Of a stretch of DNA of 6,600 nucleotides, positions 5,419 to 6,600 are shown in pieces (within the stretch, counting starts at the first letter, position 1; every line of letters starts with the position of its first letter). The DNA lies in contig JAAZLF010000422.1 of the NCBI GenBank assembly GCA_012799425.1, positions 1 through 6,600 on the forward strand, read 5' to 3'. The DNA is from Actinomycetales bacterium (GTDB taxonomy: Bacteria > Actinomycetota > Actinomycetes > Actinomycetales > Dermabacteraceae). Both the position numbers and the translations under genes were made by a program. A model generated the notes under the pieces. That model was not told the DNA's origin. It did not search any database and was given only the letters and a program-made list of their open reading frames with translations.

Positions 5419-6287
5419 GACCCTGCCTGCCGTCGCCGGAGGGTCTCGAACAGGCACACCGTCGCGGCAGTGTGCACGTTGAGCGATTCGGCCCGGCCGG
5501 CCAGCGGGATCCTCACCGCGAGCGGGGCGGTGGCGAGGGTGTGCTCGTCCAGGCCTCGCGCCTCGTTGCCCAGGAGCCAGGCGATGCGGCCGGGCAGCTC
5601 CGCGGTGAACAGCTCGTCGGCGGCGTGCCCGCTGGTGGCCGCAGCGGTGATCTCGCAGGCCGCGAGCTCGGCGAGCACGCCCTCGATCTCCGCGCCCGCG
5701 AGGACCGGGAGGTGGAAGAGGCTGCCGACGGCGGCGCGCACCGCTTTGGGGGAGTACGGGTCCGCGCAGGTACGGGTGAGCAGGACCAGGTCCGCACCGG
5801 CCGCATCCGCGGTGCGGATCAGGGTGCCAACGTTGCCGGGGTCGCGGACCTCGTGCAGCACGACCACGGTGAGCGGCCCCTGGCCGGGCAGGGCCCGCAG
5901 CGCCTCGGAGGCCAGTGCAGGCTCCTCCGCGGGCAGTGCGCCGACGGCGACCGCTCCTTGCGGGGTGACCGAGGCGCCGTCCGCCCCGTCGGCATCCTGG
6001 TCGCGGAGCATCGCGCGCAGAATCTGCTCGTCGACGATCCGCAGCGGGACGTCCGCGCCGCGGGCGAGCTGGCGCAGCTGGGGATGCTCGGCGTCGGCGC
6101 GCTCGGTGAGGAACACCTCGAGCGCGAGCTCGCCGCGGTGCTCGAGCAGCGATCGGACGGCGAACGGGCCCTCGATCCGGAATCTTCCCTGTCTGCGACG
6201 TGCAGAGCGCCCGGTCAGCGCCGCCACCTTCCGCACCCGCTCGGAGCGGGGGGAGGTGATCGGGGACTGATCCGGGCGCTCGGTCAT
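5415..6287 (-). CDS. SpoU/TrmH-family RNA 2'-O-methyltransferase (tsnR-like)
   Basis: This 290-aa SPOUT-class enzyme transfers methyl from S-adenosylmethionine to a ribose 2'-OH, most likely in 23S rRNA. The N-terminal part (about 15-110) carries the L30e-like substrate-binding domain with FRIEGPFAVRSLL at 36-48. The C-terminal part has all three SpoU motifs: DPGNVGTLIRTADAAG (149-164, with the conserved Asn and Arg), WLLGNEARGL (237-246) and the knot-forming segment IPLAGRAESLNVHTAAT (260-276). The gene begins 19 nt after rplT and corresponds in position to tsnR of M. tuberculosis, so it is probably in the infC-rpmI-rplT operon. The chosen ATG has no clear Shine-Dalgarno. A longer open frame upstream runs inside rplT and is not credible. 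The target nucleotide cannot be told from sequence, and the tsnR name does not imply thiostrepton resistance here. Confidence 0.93.
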   Translation of the reverse strand: MTERPDQSPITSPRSERVRKVAALTGRSARRRQGRFRIEGPFAVRSLLEHRGELALEVFLTERADAEHPQLRQLARGADVPLRIVDEQILRAMLRDQDADGADGASVTPQGAVAVGALPAEEPALASEALRALPGQGPLTVVVLHEVRDPGNVGTLIRTADAAGADLVLLTRTCADPYSPKAVRAAVGSLFHLPVLAGAEIEGVLAELAACEITAAATSGHAADELFTAELPGRIAWLLGNEARGLDEHTLATAPLAVRIPLAGRAESLNVHTAATVCLFETLRRRQAGS

Positions 6288-6306
6288 CGCGTCGTGGGGC
6301 GCGATG

Positions 6307-6600
6307 TCAGGCTGCCGGGGCGTTGACGTCCTCGGGGAGGGCGTTCTTCGCGACCTCGACCAGAGCGGCGAATGCCGGGGCGTCGTTGACGGCGAGCTCA
6401 GCGAGCATGCGACGGTCGACCTCGACACCCGCGAGGCCGAGGCCCTGGATGAGGCGGTTGTAGGTCATGCCGTTGGCGCGGGCCGCGGCGTTGATGCGCT
6501 GGATCCAGAGCTGGCGGAAGTTGCCCTTGCGCTTCTTGCGGTCGCGGAAGTTGTAGGTCTGCGAGTGCAGCACCTGCTCCTTCGCCTTGCGGTACAGGCG
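6307..6600 (-). CDS. rplT: 50S ribosomal protein L20 (partial, N-terminus beyond window)
   Basis: L20 binds 23S rRNA early and is needed for assembly of the large subunit. The 97 visible residues begin [10 protein letters not shown], which aligns with about residue 30 of full-length L20. They include [19 protein letters not shown] and the C-terminal globular domain ([10 protein letters not shown], then [13 protein letters not shown]), ending in EDVNAPAA. Roughly 30 residues of the basic N-terminal extension are off the right edge, and a GTG at 6573 is internal, not the start. In bacteria the gene usually follows infC and rpmI, expected just outside the window. The tsnR-like gene follows directly on the same strand with no terminator seen in the 19-nt gap. 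L20 often represses its own operon, but the relevant leader is not visible here. Confidence 0.97.
   Translation of the reverse strand, partial: RLYRKAKEQVLHSQTYNFRDRKKRKGNFRQLWIQRINAAARANGMTYNRLIQGLGLAGVEVDRRMLAELAVNDAPAFAALVEVAKNALPEDVNAPAA

Noticed and set aside
3367..6270. A 967-codon open frame on the plus strand opposite CopD-CtaG and the methyltransferase
   Set aside because: It is antisense to two genes with clear family motifs. Its translation is a low-complexity mix of Gly, Arg, Glu, Asp and His with no domain. Long antisense frames are expected when third positions are nearly all G or C.
6288..6428. A 47-residue N-terminal extension of the methyltransferase
   Set aside because: It would lie inside rplT in another frame, is Ser/Thr/Pro/Arg-rich, and does not match the family. 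The ATG at 6287 gives the usual length.

Overview
The window is very GC-rich with almost all third codon positions G or C. It carries genes for mycothiol-dependent formaldehyde oxidation, so it comes from a mycothiol-producing actinomycete. The style fits Micrococcales, possibly a Brachybacterium-like genus, but that placement is impression rather than proof.

Layout. Position 1 to 852 (minus) is most of pheS, running off the left edge. A 307-bp divergent intergenic region (853-1159) separates it from a plus-strand operon of two genes. These are an S-(hydroxymethyl)mycothiol dehydrogenase (mscR, 1160-2260) and a metallo-beta-lactamase-fold hydrolase (2257-2877), joined by an ATGA overlap and closed by a long GC-rich hairpin (2904-2941). 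A small plus-strand ORF for a two-helix membrane protein (3114-3374) follows and converges on a minus-strand block that fills the rest of the window. In transcription order that block is rplT (partial), a SpoU/TrmH-family rRNA methyltransferase (tsnR-like) and a large CopD-CtaG fusion membrane protein (copper transport / cytochrome oxidase assembly).

How it fits together. In actinobacteria the order infC-rpmI-rplT-tsnR followed by pheS-pheT is common. Here rplT-tsnR and pheS keep that order and strand, but about 4.6 kb of other material lies between them: the CopD-CtaG gene, the small ORF and the oppositely oriented formaldehyde operon. The two formaldehyde genes act in sequence: MscR oxidises the formaldehyde-mycothiol adduct to S-formylmycothiol, and the hydrolase probably releases formate and mycothiol. 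The CopD-CtaG gene overlaps the methyltransferase by 4 nt, so it is probably translated from the ribosomal-protein transcript.

I see no tRNA or rRNA gene, CRISPR array, insertion sequence or phage gene, and no clearly new multi-gene system. The parts least explained are the palindrome-rich pheS/mscR intergenic region and the small membrane ORF with atypical codon use.
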